A DNA stretch of 13,827 nt. Origin: an uncultured Eubacteriales bacterium (lineage in GTDB: Bacteria > Bacillota > Clostridia > Oscillospirales > Oscillospiraceae). The translations under genes and the position numbers were made by a program. Below the pieces are notes generated by a model that did not search any database, had not been told where the DNA came from, and worked only from the letters and a program-made list of their open reading frames with translations. Location: positions 1 through 13,827 of the forward strand of contig URLT01000047.1 of assembly GCA_900548795.1 (NCBI GenBank), read 5' to 3'. Positions 6,370 through 13,442 of the stretch are shown here, one piece after another; within the stretch, counting starts at the first letter, position 1; each line of letters begins with the position of its first letter.

Positions 6370-8136
6370 TCAGTCGTTGAAGCCCACGCGCGGGGTATAG
6401 TGCGTGTGCAGCAGCTCGTGCGCCCGGTGAGAATTCGGCTCGCCGAGGAACTCGCTGTAAAGCGCTTTGAGCTGAGGATTGTTGTGGGACTGGCGCAGGG
6501 TCTGGCGCTCGTCCTCGCTGTAGAGCGCGGCCGCGCGCTTCTCGATGTAGGTGTCGAGAATGTCGTCGTCCTCATTCGGCAGCAGCGACGGGCGGACATA
6601 GGGCTGGCCGCCGCCGTTGATGCAGCCGCCGGGGCAGCCCATGACCTCGATGAAGGTATAGGGCGACGTACCCTCGCGGATCTGGTCGAGCAGCACCTTG
6701 GCGCCCTTCATGCCGCTGGTGACGGCGACCTTCAGCTTTTGGCCGTTGAGGTCAAACTCCGCCTCGCGGATCATCTCGAAGCCGCGCACCTCGTTGAACA
6801 CGACGCCTTCGCGCTCCTTGCCGGTCAGCACGAAATAGGCAGTGCGCAGCGCCGCCTCCATCACGCCGCCGGTCACGCCGAAGATGACGCCGGCGCCGGT
6901 GTAGTCGTGAACCAGATCGCGGTCAAAGTCCTCGTCGGGCAGCTTGGTGAAGTTGATGCCGGAGCGGCGGATCAGGCGGCCAAGCTCGCGCGTGGTCAGC
7001 ACGGCGTCGACGTCGCGGTGGCCGTCGCACTCCATCTCCGGGCGCTCCTTCTCGTATTTCTTGCAGGAGCAGGGCATAATGGAAACGACGAACATATCCT
7101 CGGGCTTGACGCCGATCTTCTCTGCGTAGTAGCTCTTGAGGATCGCGCCGAACATTTCGTGCGGCGATTTGCAGGAGGACAGGTGGTCGAGCTGGTCGCC
7201 GTAGTGATACTCGGCATAGTTGACCCAGCCGGGAGAGCAGGAGGTGATCATCGGCAGCGCGCCGCCGTTTTGGATGCGGCCGAGCAGCTCGGTGGCCTCC
7301 TCCATAATGGTCAGGTCGGCGGCAAAGTCGGTGTCGAAGACCTTTTTGAAGCCGAGACGGCGCAGCGCGGCGACCATCTTTCCGGTGACGGGCGTGCCGA
7401 TCTTCATGCCGAATTCCTCGCCGAGCGCGGCGCGGACGGCCGGAGCGGTCTGCACGACGACGTACTTCCCGGCCTTCATGGCAGCGTCGACGCGGGCGAT
7501 CTCGCTCTTTTCCATCAGCGCGCCGGTCGGGCAGACATTGATGCACTGGCCGCACATGATGCACGGCGAATTAATGAAGCTGCGGTTCTCGGCCGGGGCG
7601 ACAATGGTCTTGAAGCCGCGGTTTTCGAAGCCGAGGATGCCCATGCCGTGGGCATTGCTGCACCGAGCGACGCAGCGGCCGCAGAGGATGCACTTGGAGG
7701 TGTCGCGGACAATGGTCGGCGTCAGCTCGTCGTAGGTCGTCGGAGTCTTTGCGCCCTCGAAGCGACCCTCCCGGGCGCCGGTGATCTGCGCAACATGCAG
7801 CAGCTCGCAGTTGCCGTTCTTGTCACACTGCTGGCAGTTCTTGTTGTGGTTGGAGAGCAGCAGCTCGACCGAGGCGCGGCGCGCCTCGACAGCCTTTGGC
7901 GAGGAGATGGTGATCTCCATGCCCTCGCTGACGGGATAGACGCAGGAGGCGACAAGGCCGCGCGCGCCGGTCGCCTCGACAAGGCAGACGCGGCAGGAGC
8001 CCTGCGAGCACTCGCCGTGGTTGAACGCGCAGAGGGACGGGATCTCATAGCCGCAGGCTCTCGCGGCCTCAAGGATGGTCTGCCCCGCCTCGACCTGATA
8101 AGGGACACCTTCGATTTTAATGTTTATCTTAGCCAT
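6370..8136 (-). CDS. hydA: [FeFe] hydrogenase catalytic subunit of a trimeric NAD(P)H-linked hydrogenase
   Basis: The 588-aa cytoplasmic enzyme reduces protons to H2 (or the reverse) at an H-cluster. Domains in order: an N-terminal plant-type [2Fe-2S] domain (Cys36, 48, 51, 65); the His/Cys-ligated [4Fe-4S] motif HNKNCQQCDKNGNC (97-110); a two-cluster ferredoxin domain (Cys149-159 and 192-202); and the H domain from about 225. H-cluster motifs are TSCSPGW (298-304), MPCSCKKYE (354-362) and EVMGCPGGCINGGGQP (497-512). The first reads CS rather than the textbook CC. There is no extra C-terminal ferredoxin domain. It is the last gene of hydCBA, with GGAGG before the ATG at 8136 and a 15-bp gap after hydB. 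In this setting the complex is expected to use NADH plus reduced ferredoxin (electron confurcation); that is family knowledge, not shown by sequence alone. Confidence 0.96.
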   Translation of the reverse strand: MAKINIKIEGVPYQVEAGQTILEAARACGYEIPSLCAFNHGECSQGSCRVCLVEATGARGLVASCVYPVSEGMEITISSPKAVEARRASVELLLSNHNKNCQQCDKNGNCELLHVAQITGAREGRFEGAKTPTTYDELTPTIVRDTSKCILCGRCVARCSNAHGMGILGFENRGFKTIVAPAENRSFINSPCIMCGQCINVCPTGALMEKSEIARVDAAMKAGKYVVVQTAPAVRAALGEEFGMKIGTPVTGKMVAALRRLGFKKVFDTDFAADLTIMEEATELLGRIQNGGALPMITSCSPGWVNYAEYHYGDQLDHLSSCKSPHEMFGAILKSYYAEKIGVKPEDMFVVSIMPCSCKKYEKERPEMECDGHRDVDAVLTTRELGRLIRRSGINFTKLPDEDFDRDLVHDYTGAGVIFGVTGGVMEAALRTAYFVLTGKEREGVVFNEVRGFEMIREAEFDLNGQKLKVAVTSGMKGAKVLLDQIREGTSPYTFIEVMGCPGGCINGGGQPYVRPSLLPNEDDDILDTYIEKRAAALYSEDERQTLRQSHNNPQLKALYSEFLGEPNSHRAHELLHTHYTPRVGFND

Positions 8137-8151
8137 AGTTCCGTCCTCCGA

Positions 8152-10035
8152 TTATTTCTTGTCGATGGCCTTGAACTTGCAGCTTGCCATGCAGGCGCCG
8201 CACTTGATGCACTTGTCGGCGTCGATCTCCATGGCGGCAAGCTTCTTGCCGGGGGCGACATAGTCGGTGCGCGTGATGGCGCCGACCGGGCAGGCACGGG
8301 CACAGAGGCCGCAGCCGAAGCACTTGTCCTTCTCGATGGTGTACTTCATCAGCTTCTTGCAGACGTGCGCCGGGCAGGTCTTGTCCTGAATGTGGGCAAG
8401 GTATTCGTCGCGGAAGTGCGTCAGCGTGGAGACAACGGGATTGGCCGAGGTCTGCCCCAGTGCGCAGAGCGAGTTGGCCTTGACAGTCTTGGCAAGCTCG
8501 TCCAGCTCGTCCAGATCCTGCATCGTGCCTCTGCCCTCGGTGATGCGGGTGAGGATCTCCAGCATCCGCTTCGTGCCGATGCGGCACGGGCTGCACTTGC
8601 CGCAGGATTCGTCGCAGATAAATTCCATATAGAACTTCGCAACGTCGACCATGCAGTTATCCTCGTCCATGACGATCGCGCCGCCGGAGCCCATCATCGA
8701 ACCCTTTGCGACCAGGTTGTCGAAATCGATCGGCTCGTCGAGATATTCCGCCGTCAGGCAGCCGCCGGACGGGCCGCCGGTCTGGATGGCCTTGAATTTT
8801 TTGCCGTTGGGGATGCCGCCGCCGATGTCATAGATCAGCTCGCGCAGCGTCGTGCCCATGGGGATCTCCACGAGGCCGACGTTGTTGATCTTGCCGCCGA
8901 GGGCAAAAACCTTGGTGCCCTTGGAGCGCTCGGTGCCGACCTCGGCGAACTTCGCTGCGCCCTCGCGCAGGATGTACGGCACGCAGGCCAGCGTCTCGAC
9001 GTTATTGACGATGGTCGGCTTCTGCCAAAGACCCTTGACCGCCGGGAAGGGCGGACGCGGGCGCGGCATACCGCGCTGACCCTCGATGGAGTTGAGCAGC
9101 GCCGTCTCCTCGCCGCAGACGAAGGCGCCCGCGCCGAGACGGATATGCACGCGGAAGGAGAAATCCGTTCCGAGGATACGCTCGCCGAGCAGGCCAATCG
9201 CCTCAGCCTGCTTGATCGCGATGCGCAGACGGTTCACGGCCACAGGATATTCCGCGCGGACGTAGAAATAGCCGTTTTTCGCGCCGATGGCGTAGCCTGC
9301 GATCATCATGCCCTCGATCACGGCGAGGGGGTTGCCCTCAAGGATCGAGCGATCCATGAATGCGCCGGGGTCGCCCTCGTCGCCGTTGCAGACGACATAT
9401 TTTTCGTCGTTCTGCTGGTTATAGGCAAACTGCCACTTTCTTCCGGTCGGGAAGCCGCCGCCGCCGCGCCCGCGCAGACCCGCTGCAAGCACCTCGTCGA
9501 TAACGGCCTGCTGCGGCATACTCAGCGCCCTTTCCAGCCCGCGGAACGCGCCGAAGCCGAGCGCCTCGTCGATGTTCTCGGGATTGATCTCGCCGCAGCC
9601 GTGCAGCGCGACGCGGCGCTGCTTTTTATAGAAATTGATCTCGTCCTGCTTGGCGATCTTCTCCTTCGTGGCCGGGTCGACAAACAGCAGCCGCTCGACG
9701 ATCTGCCCGCCGATGAGGTCGGTATCAACGATCTCCTCGACGTCCTCGAGCTTGACGAGGCGATAGAGCGTATCCTCCGGATAGATCTTCACAAACGGAC
9801 CCTGCGAGCAGAAGCCGAAGCAGCCGACCTGATTGACCGTGACCCGGTCAGACAGACCGCGCTCGACAACGAGCTGCTCAAAGCGATGGCGGATCTCGGC
9901 GGAGTTGGAGGACAGGCAGCCGGTGCCGCCGCAGAGGACGACCGCGCGCTTGCCGTTCGAGCCGTCGATCTTTGCGTCAAACGCCTCGGTGCAGGCGCAG
10001 ACCTTCTCGTTCAAATCGTGCGTATTGCAGATCAT
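8152..10035 (-). CDS. hydB: NuoF-like flavoprotein subunit of the trimeric [FeFe] hydrogenase
   Basis: The 627-aa subunit binds FMN and NAD(P)H and passes electrons to the hydrogenase subunit. It begins with a thioredoxin-like [2Fe-2S] domain (Cys35, 40, 72, 76), equivalent to the separate HndB protein of some complexes. The NuoF core shows the nucleotide/FMN glycine-rich motif GLRGRGGGGFPTGRKW near 186-201 and GAGAFVCGEETALL near 301-313. The [4Fe-4S] site is SCGKCSPCRIGTKR near 477-490, with a further Cys near 524. The C-terminus adds a two-cluster ferredoxin domain (CFGCGLCARACP and CIKCGACMASC), typical of bifurcating HydB and absent from complex I NuoF. The start ATG overlaps the hydC stop as ATGA, with GGGAGG upstream, implying translational coupling and 1:1 synthesis. 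Confidence 0.96.
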   Translation of the reverse strand: MICNTHDLNEKVCACTEAFDAKIDGSNGKRAVVLCGGTGCLSSNSAEIRHRFEQLVVERGLSDRVTVNQVGCFGFCSQGPFVKIYPEDTLYRLVKLEDVEEIVDTDLIGGQIVERLLFVDPATKEKIAKQDEINFYKKQRRVALHGCGEINPENIDEALGFGAFRGLERALSMPQQAVIDEVLAAGLRGRGGGGFPTGRKWQFAYNQQNDEKYVVCNGDEGDPGAFMDRSILEGNPLAVIEGMMIAGYAIGAKNGYFYVRAEYPVAVNRLRIAIKQAEAIGLLGERILGTDFSFRVHIRLGAGAFVCGEETALLNSIEGQRGMPRPRPPFPAVKGLWQKPTIVNNVETLACVPYILREGAAKFAEVGTERSKGTKVFALGGKINNVGLVEIPMGTTLRELIYDIGGGIPNGKKFKAIQTGGPSGGCLTAEYLDEPIDFDNLVAKGSMMGSGGAIVMDEDNCMVDVAKFYMEFICDESCGKCSPCRIGTKRMLEILTRITEGRGTMQDLDELDELAKTVKANSLCALGQTSANPVVSTLTHFRDEYLAHIQDKTCPAHVCKKLMKYTIEKDKCFGCGLCARACPVGAITRTDYVAPGKKLAAMEIDADKCIKCGACMASCKFKAIDKK

Positions 10036-10523
10036 TGCTCGGCACCTCCCTTTTCGCGGTATTCCGCAATCACATCAGCAACAGAAGCGACGCTCATCTT
10101 GGGGTAGACCTTTCCGTTGATGGAAACGGCCGGCGCGATGCCGCAGGCGCCGATGCAGCGCAGCGCGTCGAGCGTAAAGAGGCCGTCCTCGGTGGTCTGG
10201 CCCGGCGCGATGCCGAGCAGCTCGGAAAACTTGTCGATCACCTGCTGCGCGCCCTTGACGTAGCACGCGGTGCCGAGGCAGCAGCCGATGATGTACTTTC
10301 CCTTCGGCTGCAGAGAGAAGAAGGAATAGAATGTGACGACGCCGTAGATCTCAGCGACGGAAATGCCGGTCTTCTGCGAAACGATTTCCTGAACATCCAG
10401 CGGAATATAGCCGTATTCGTTCTGGATGTCGCTGAGGATCATCATGAGCGGCGTTTTTTCATCCGTGTATCTGTCGCAGATCTCACAGATTTTCCGAACG
10501 CCGTTTTCACTGATGTGAGACAT
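10032..10523 (-). CDS. hydC: NuoE-like [2Fe-2S] subunit of the trimeric [FeFe] hydrogenase
   Basis: The 163-aa subunit is a thioredoxin-fold [2Fe-2S] protein of the NuoE/HndA family. Ligand cysteines are Cys82 and Cys87 (CLGTAC) and Cys123 and Cys127 (CIGAC). The helical N-terminal region with NEYGYIPLDVQEIVSQ and AEIYGVVTFYSFF is characteristic. The frame is open back to an ATG at 10634, but I place the start at 10523 (MSHISENG). A GGAGG site lies 6 bases upstream, the family length fits, and the longer version would run through the promoter and a leader hairpin. It is the first gene of hydCBA. Confidence 0.95.
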   Translation of the reverse strand: MSHISENGVRKICEICDRYTDEKTPLMMILSDIQNEYGYIPLDVQEIVSQKTGISVAEIYGVVTFYSFFSLQPKGKYIIGCCLGTACYVKGAQQVIDKFSELLGIAPGQTTEDGLFTLDALRCIGACGIAPAVSINGKVYPKMSVASVADVIAEYREKGGAEQ

Positions 10524-10554
10524 AGGGAACCTCCAAGCTTTTTTGTTTCTGTGT

Positions 10555-10584
10555 TCCGAAATCCCCCGCGCGGGGTCTTTCGGA
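10555..10584 (-). promoter_or_regulatory. GC-rich hairpin in the hydC 5' leader
   Basis: On the minus strand TCCGAAA-GA-CCCC pairs with GGGG-GA-TTTCGGA around a GCGC centre. This forms a 30-nt near-perfect hairpin with a symmetric internal GA/GA loop. It lies in the roughly 75-nt leader between the predicted start and the ribosome binding site. No run of T follows (the next bases are A-rich), so it does not look like a terminator. mRNA stabilisation or an attenuator-like role is possible. Confidence 0.5.
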
Positions 10585-10585
10585 T

Positions 10586-10601
10586 TTGTTTTGGCAAACA
10601 A
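10586..10601. promoter_or_regulatory. Inverted-repeat operator candidate at the hyd transcription start (Rex-like half-sites)
   Basis: TTGTTT-TGGC-AAACAA is a perfect 6-4-6 palindrome lying immediately downstream of the hyd -10 box and over the predicted start. Half-sites TTGTT/AACAA recall the redox repressor Rex (TTGTTAA-N4-TTAACAA), but the spacing between these half-sites is two bases shorter than that consensus. A Rex site is therefore only one possibility. Confidence 0.5.
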
Positions 10602-10605
10602 TGTT

Positions 10606-10634
10606 ATTATAACTGAATGCTCGATAAAATGCAA
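10606..10634 (-). promoter_or_regulatory. Probable sigma-A promoter of hydCBA
   Basis: TATAAT lies on the minus strand at 10606-10611. The -35 region, 17 bp upstream, reads TTGCAT (10629-10634), a weak match. The 312-bp gap from 10524 to 10835 also holds the leader hairpin, the inverted repeat, an AT-rich block with three TATCGA elements (10621-10660), and the divergent promoter of the HD-domain gene. I see nothing definite in 10665-10770. Confidence 0.65.
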
Positions 10635-10775
10635 GCATTATCGATTAATTTTTTATCGATACCGCGCAGTCGGAATCTCCCGGAAGCGGTGCCGGCGCCA
10701 AGAGGTTCCCTTCGTATGAAATATGTCCCCTTTTCGGATATTGCCTGTAATTGAGAGAAAAACGGAAGACAAGTC

Positions 10776-10804
10776 TGGAAATTCCGCGCAGACTGTGCTA
10801 TAAT
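10776..10804 (+). promoter_or_regulatory. Extended -10 promoter of the HD-hydrolase operon
   Basis: TATAAT at 10799-10804 is preceded by TG one base upstream (10796-10797), an extended -10. The -35 region 17 bp away reads TGGAAA, which is weak. The leader would be about 25 nt. Confidence 0.65.
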
Positions 10805-10835
10805 TTTTTCAGCAAAATGAAGGAGTTTGATTTGA

Positions 10836-11396
10836 ATGGACAACAAGCAGCGCTTCTACGAAATTTACAAATGCATCACCCGCGACGGCTCGGACGCCCT
10901 GCTGAGCTGGCTGGAGAGCTCGGACTACTTCACCGCCCCGGCCTCCACGCGCTTCCACGGCAGCCATGAGGGCGGCCTGCTGGAGCACTCGCTCAACGTC
11001 TACGACTGCCTCAAGGCCGAGGTCGAGCTGGAGGGGCTGACGCAGTATTCCGACGAGACGGTCGCGCTCGTCGCGCTGATGCACGACCTCTGCAAGGTGC
11101 ATTTTTATCGCCGCGGCACGCGCAATGTCAAGGAAAACGGCGTCTGGACGACCAAGGCGGTCTATGAGATCGACGAGCGCTTCCCGGTCGGCCACGGCGA
11201 AAAATCCGTCATCATCCTGCAAAATTTCATCAATCTTGAATCTGAGGAGATCATGGCCATCCGCTGCCATATGGGCGGCTTCGACACCTCGGTCAAGGGC
11301 GGTGATTTCTTCATCAGCAAGGTCTTTGAGCGCAGCAGTCTGGCCGTGCTGCTCCACATTGCGGACATGAAGGCAAGCTATCTGCGCGGGGAATGA
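10836..11396 (+). CDS. HD-domain metal-dependent phosphohydrolase
   Basis: The 186-aa protein carries the complete HD signature: His51 (LLEHSLNVY), His83-Asp84 (LMHDLCK), His120 (VGHGEKS), His145 (RCHMGG) and Asp177 (HIADMKAS). These residues bind the metal pair in HD phosphohydrolases, which act on nucleotides or RNA ends. The arrangement resembles the catalytic part of the YhaM-type family, but the OB-fold domain is missing, so the substrate is uncertain. It is probably cytoplasmic, with no signal peptide or membrane segment. The ATG at 10836 has AGGAG 10 bases upstream. It is followed after 4 bp by a membrane-protein gene, with which it is presumably co-transcribed. Confidence 0.88.
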   Translation: MDNKQRFYEIYKCITRDGSDALLSWLESSDYFTAPASTRFHGSHEGGLLEHSLNVYDCLKAEVELEGLTQYSDETVALVALMHDLCKVHFYRRGTRNVKENGVWTTKAVYEIDERFPVGHGEKSVIILQNFINLESEEIMAIRCHMGGFDTSVKGGDFFISKVFERSSLAVLLHIADMKASYLRGE

Positions 11397-11400
11397 AGCG

Positions 11401-12141
11401 ATGAACGTCTTTTTGGGGCTTGCGTTTCTGTTTTTCATCGGCTCGGTGCTCGGTTGGGTGCTGGAGCTGTTCTTCCGGCGCTTCTTTTCCTCGGCGAATC
11501 CCGAGCGCAAGTGGATCAACCCCGGCTTCCTCGTCGGCCCGTATCTTCCGCTGTACGGCACCGGGCTGTGTGTGCTCTATCTTCTGGCCTCGCTGCAAAC
11601 ATTCGGCGTGAACCGCTGGGTGCTGCTCGTGCTGATGACCGCCGGCATGACCGCGCTGGAATACCTCGTCGGGCTTTGGCTCCTCAAGGTCATGAAGGTG
11701 CGCCTCTGGGACTACAGCAAGCAGCCCGGCAACCTTCAGGGGCTGATCTGCCCGAAGTTTTCTCTCGCGTGGGGGCTTCTGAGCGCGGGCTATCTTTTTC
11801 TTGTCCATCCGCGCGTGCTCCTCGCGCTGCAATGGCTGAAGGACAATCTGGCGTTTTCCTTCGTCGTGGGCATGTTCTTCGGCTTCATTCTCGTCGACTA
11901 CGCCTATTCCTCCCACCTCATGCTCAAGATCAAACGCTTCGCGCAGGACAACGACGTCGTCGTGCGCTACGAGAGCATCAAGAGCTATCTTTCCAACCTG
12001 CGCGCCCAGCGCGGCAAGCGGCATTTCTTCCTCTCGCTGCACACCGAGCAGCCGCTGGCCGACCGTCTGCGGCAGTATTACGAGCACCTCAGGGAGCGCG
12101 AGGTCAGCTTTGAGCGTCTGCACAAAAACAGAAAAAAATAA
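11401..12141 (+). CDS. Putative CmpB-like membrane protein (ABC-transporter-permease-annotated family, PF06541-like)
   Basis: The 246-aa integral membrane protein has about five hydrophobic segments, near residues 3-22, 42-64, 74-98, 117-137 and 148-170. They are followed by a basic cytoplasmic tail of about 75 residues. The N-terminal GSVLGWVLELFFRRF, the NPGFLVGPYLPLYGTG stretch and the WDYS motif (VRLWDYSKQPGNLQGLICPKFSLAWG) are characteristic of a family commonly annotated as 'putative ABC transporter permease'. Its real function is not established, and no ATPase partner is adjacent. The gene starts 4 bp after the HD-hydrolase stop and ends before a hairpin terminator. Confidence 0.82.
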   Translation: MNVFLGLAFLFFIGSVLGWVLELFFRRFFSSANPERKWINPGFLVGPYLPLYGTGLCVLYLLASLQTFGVNRWVLLVLMTAGMTALEYLVGLWLLKVMKVRLWDYSKQPGNLQGLICPKFSLAWGLLSAGYLFLVHPRVLLALQWLKDNLAFSFVVGMFFGFILVDYAYSSHLMLKIKRFAQDNDVVVRYESIKSYLSNLRAQRGKRHFFLSLHTEQPLADRLRQYYEHLREREVSFERLHKNRKK

Positions 12142-12159
12142 CGTCACGCATGATTTTTC

Positions 12160-12199
12160 CCGGCGGAGCGGCCCAAGCCGTTTCGCCGGAATGCTTTTT
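12160..12199 (+). terminator. Probable terminator after the CmpB-like gene
   Basis: CCGGCGGA (12160-12167) pairs with TTCGCCGG (12182-12189), with a further inner CGGC/GCCG pairing. TTTTT follows at 12195-12199 after a 5-nt gap, which makes it slightly atypical. Confidence 0.65.
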
Positions 12200-12232
12200 G
12201 AGCGAAAAAGTCGAAATTTGTTGAAAAAGTCA

Positions 12233-12261
12233 TTGACTTTCCCTGCATTTGCGGTTATATT
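12233..12261 (+). promoter_or_regulatory. Strong sigma-A promoter of the pot operon
   Basis: TTGACT (12233-12238) and TATATT (12256-12261) are separated by 17 bp. The predicted start is near 12268, inside or just before the palindrome at 12271-12290. Confidence 0.85.
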
Positions 12262-12270
12262 TCACGCTAG

Positions 12271-12290
12271 AGTATTATGCAAATAATACT
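12271..12290. promoter_or_regulatory. Perfect palindrome at the pot transcription start, operator candidate
   Basis: AGTATTAT and ATAATACT form 8-bp perfect arms around GCAA. The position directly downstream of the -10 box is typical of a repressor operator. The arms are AT-rich, so a stable RNA hairpin is less likely. I do not recognise the cognate regulator. Confidence 0.6.
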
Positions 12291-12317
12291 ACTGTTTTAA
12301 GAAATGGGGGAGGATAA

Positions 12318-13442
12318 ATGTCCCAGGAGCTGATCCGTTTGACAGACCTTGTGATGGAGTTTGACGGCGAACGAATTCTTGATTCCATCAATCTTTACAT
12401 CAACGACAAGGAATTTCTCACCTTGCTCGGCCCGAGCGGCTGCGGCAAGACCACCACACTTCGTGTCATCGGAGGCTTTTTATCGCCTACAAGCGGCGAC
12501 GTCCTGTTTGGCGGAAAACGCATCAACGAGGTTCCCGCCTACCAAAGAAAGATCAACACGGTGTTCCAACGCTACGCCCTGTTCCCGCACCTCGATGTCT
12601 ATGACAACATCGCCTTCGGCCTGCGCATTGCCAAGCTGAGCGAAAAGGAGATCGACGAGCGCGTGACGGAGATGCTGGAGATCGTGTCCCTCAAGGGCTT
12701 TCAGAATCGCAAGGTCACGTCCCTTTCCGGCGGCCAGCAGCAGCGCGTGGCGATCGCCCGCGCACTGGTCAACCGCCCGAAGGTGCTTCTGCTCGACGAG
12801 CCGCTCGGCGCGCTCGATCTGCGCCTGCGCAAGGACATGCAGAACGAGCTGAAGCGCATCCAGCAGGCCATGGAGATCACGTTCATCTACGTCACCCATG
12901 ACCAGGAGGAAGCGCTGACCATGTCCGACACCATCGTGGTCATGGATAAGGGCAAGATCCAGCAGATCGGCACGCCGGAGGATATTTATAATGAGCCGAA
13001 GAACGCGTTCGTCGCGGACTTCATCGGCGAGTCCAATATCCTCGACGGCGTCATGCTCCAGGACGAGCTGGTGCAGTTCTTCGGGCGCAAATTTGCCTGC
13101 GTCGACCGCGGCTTTGCGCCGAATGAACCGGTCGACGTGGTCATCCGTCCCGAGGACATTGACATTGTCGCCCCGGACGCCGGGCATCTCTGCGGCACGG
13201 TGACGTCCGTGACCTTCAAGGGCGTGCATTATGACACGATCGTCGATTTCAAGGGCTTTAAGTGGCTCATCCAAACGACGGACTACTGCCCCGTCGGCTC
13301 TTATATCGGCATCCGCCTGAATCCCGAGGATATACACATCATGCACAAGAGCGATTATTCCGGCATGTTCGGCGACTACAGCTCGTATTCCGCCGAATAC
13401 GACGAGATCGCAGATGCGGAGGTCGGAGAAGATGAAGCGTAG
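12318..13442 (+). CDS. potA: Spermidine/putrescine ABC importer, ATP-binding protein
   Basis: The 374-aa ATPase energises polyamine uptake. Motifs: Walker [10 protein letters not shown] (38-46), Q-loop [16 protein letters not shown], signature LSGGQ (136-140), Walker B LLLDEP (about 157-162), switch His194 (VTHDQEEAL). The C-terminal part from about 235 is the TOBE-containing regulatory domain ([11 protein letters not shown], later [13 protein letters not shown]). It ends in an acidic, Tyr/Ser-rich tail (from about 345) longer than in typical PotA. The ATG at 12318 has a strong GGGGGAGG site. It overlaps the next gene, a PotB-like permease, by 11 bp, which supports the polyamine assignment over other members of the CUT1/Fe3+/polyamine ATPase group. 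Confidence 0.92.
   Translation: MSQELIRLTDLVMEFDGERILDSINLYINDKEFLTLLGPSGCGKTTTLRVIGGFLSPTSGDVLFGGKRINEVPAYQRKINTVFQRYALFPHLDVYDNIAFGLRIAKLSEKEIDERVTEMLEIVSLKGFQNRKVTSLSGGQQQRVAIARALVNRPKVLLLDEPLGALDLRLRKDMQNELKRIQQAMEITFIYVTHDQEEALTMSDTIVVMDKGKIQQIGTPEDIYNEPKNAFVADFIGESNILDGVMLQDELVQFFGRKFACVDRGFAPNEPVDVVIRPEDIDIVAPDAGHLCGTVTSVTFKGVHYDTIVDFKGFKWLIQTTDYCPVGSYIGIRLNPEDIHIMHKSDYSGMFGDYSSYSAEYDEIADAEVGEDEA

Noticed and set aside
6400..10107. A 1235-codon open frame on the plus strand, antisense to the whole hydrogenase operon.
   Set aside because: It mirrors hydA, hydB and hydC, and its translation is repetitive Ala/Asp/Leu/Arg-rich with no domain. Such frames arise when GC-rich codons leave few stops on the opposite strand. 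No ribosome binding site or promoter supports it.
10524..10634. Upstream extension of hydC to the ATG at 10634.
   Set aside because: It would include the promoter and leader hairpin. The ATG at 10523 has a strong ribosome binding site and gives the normal NuoE-like start.
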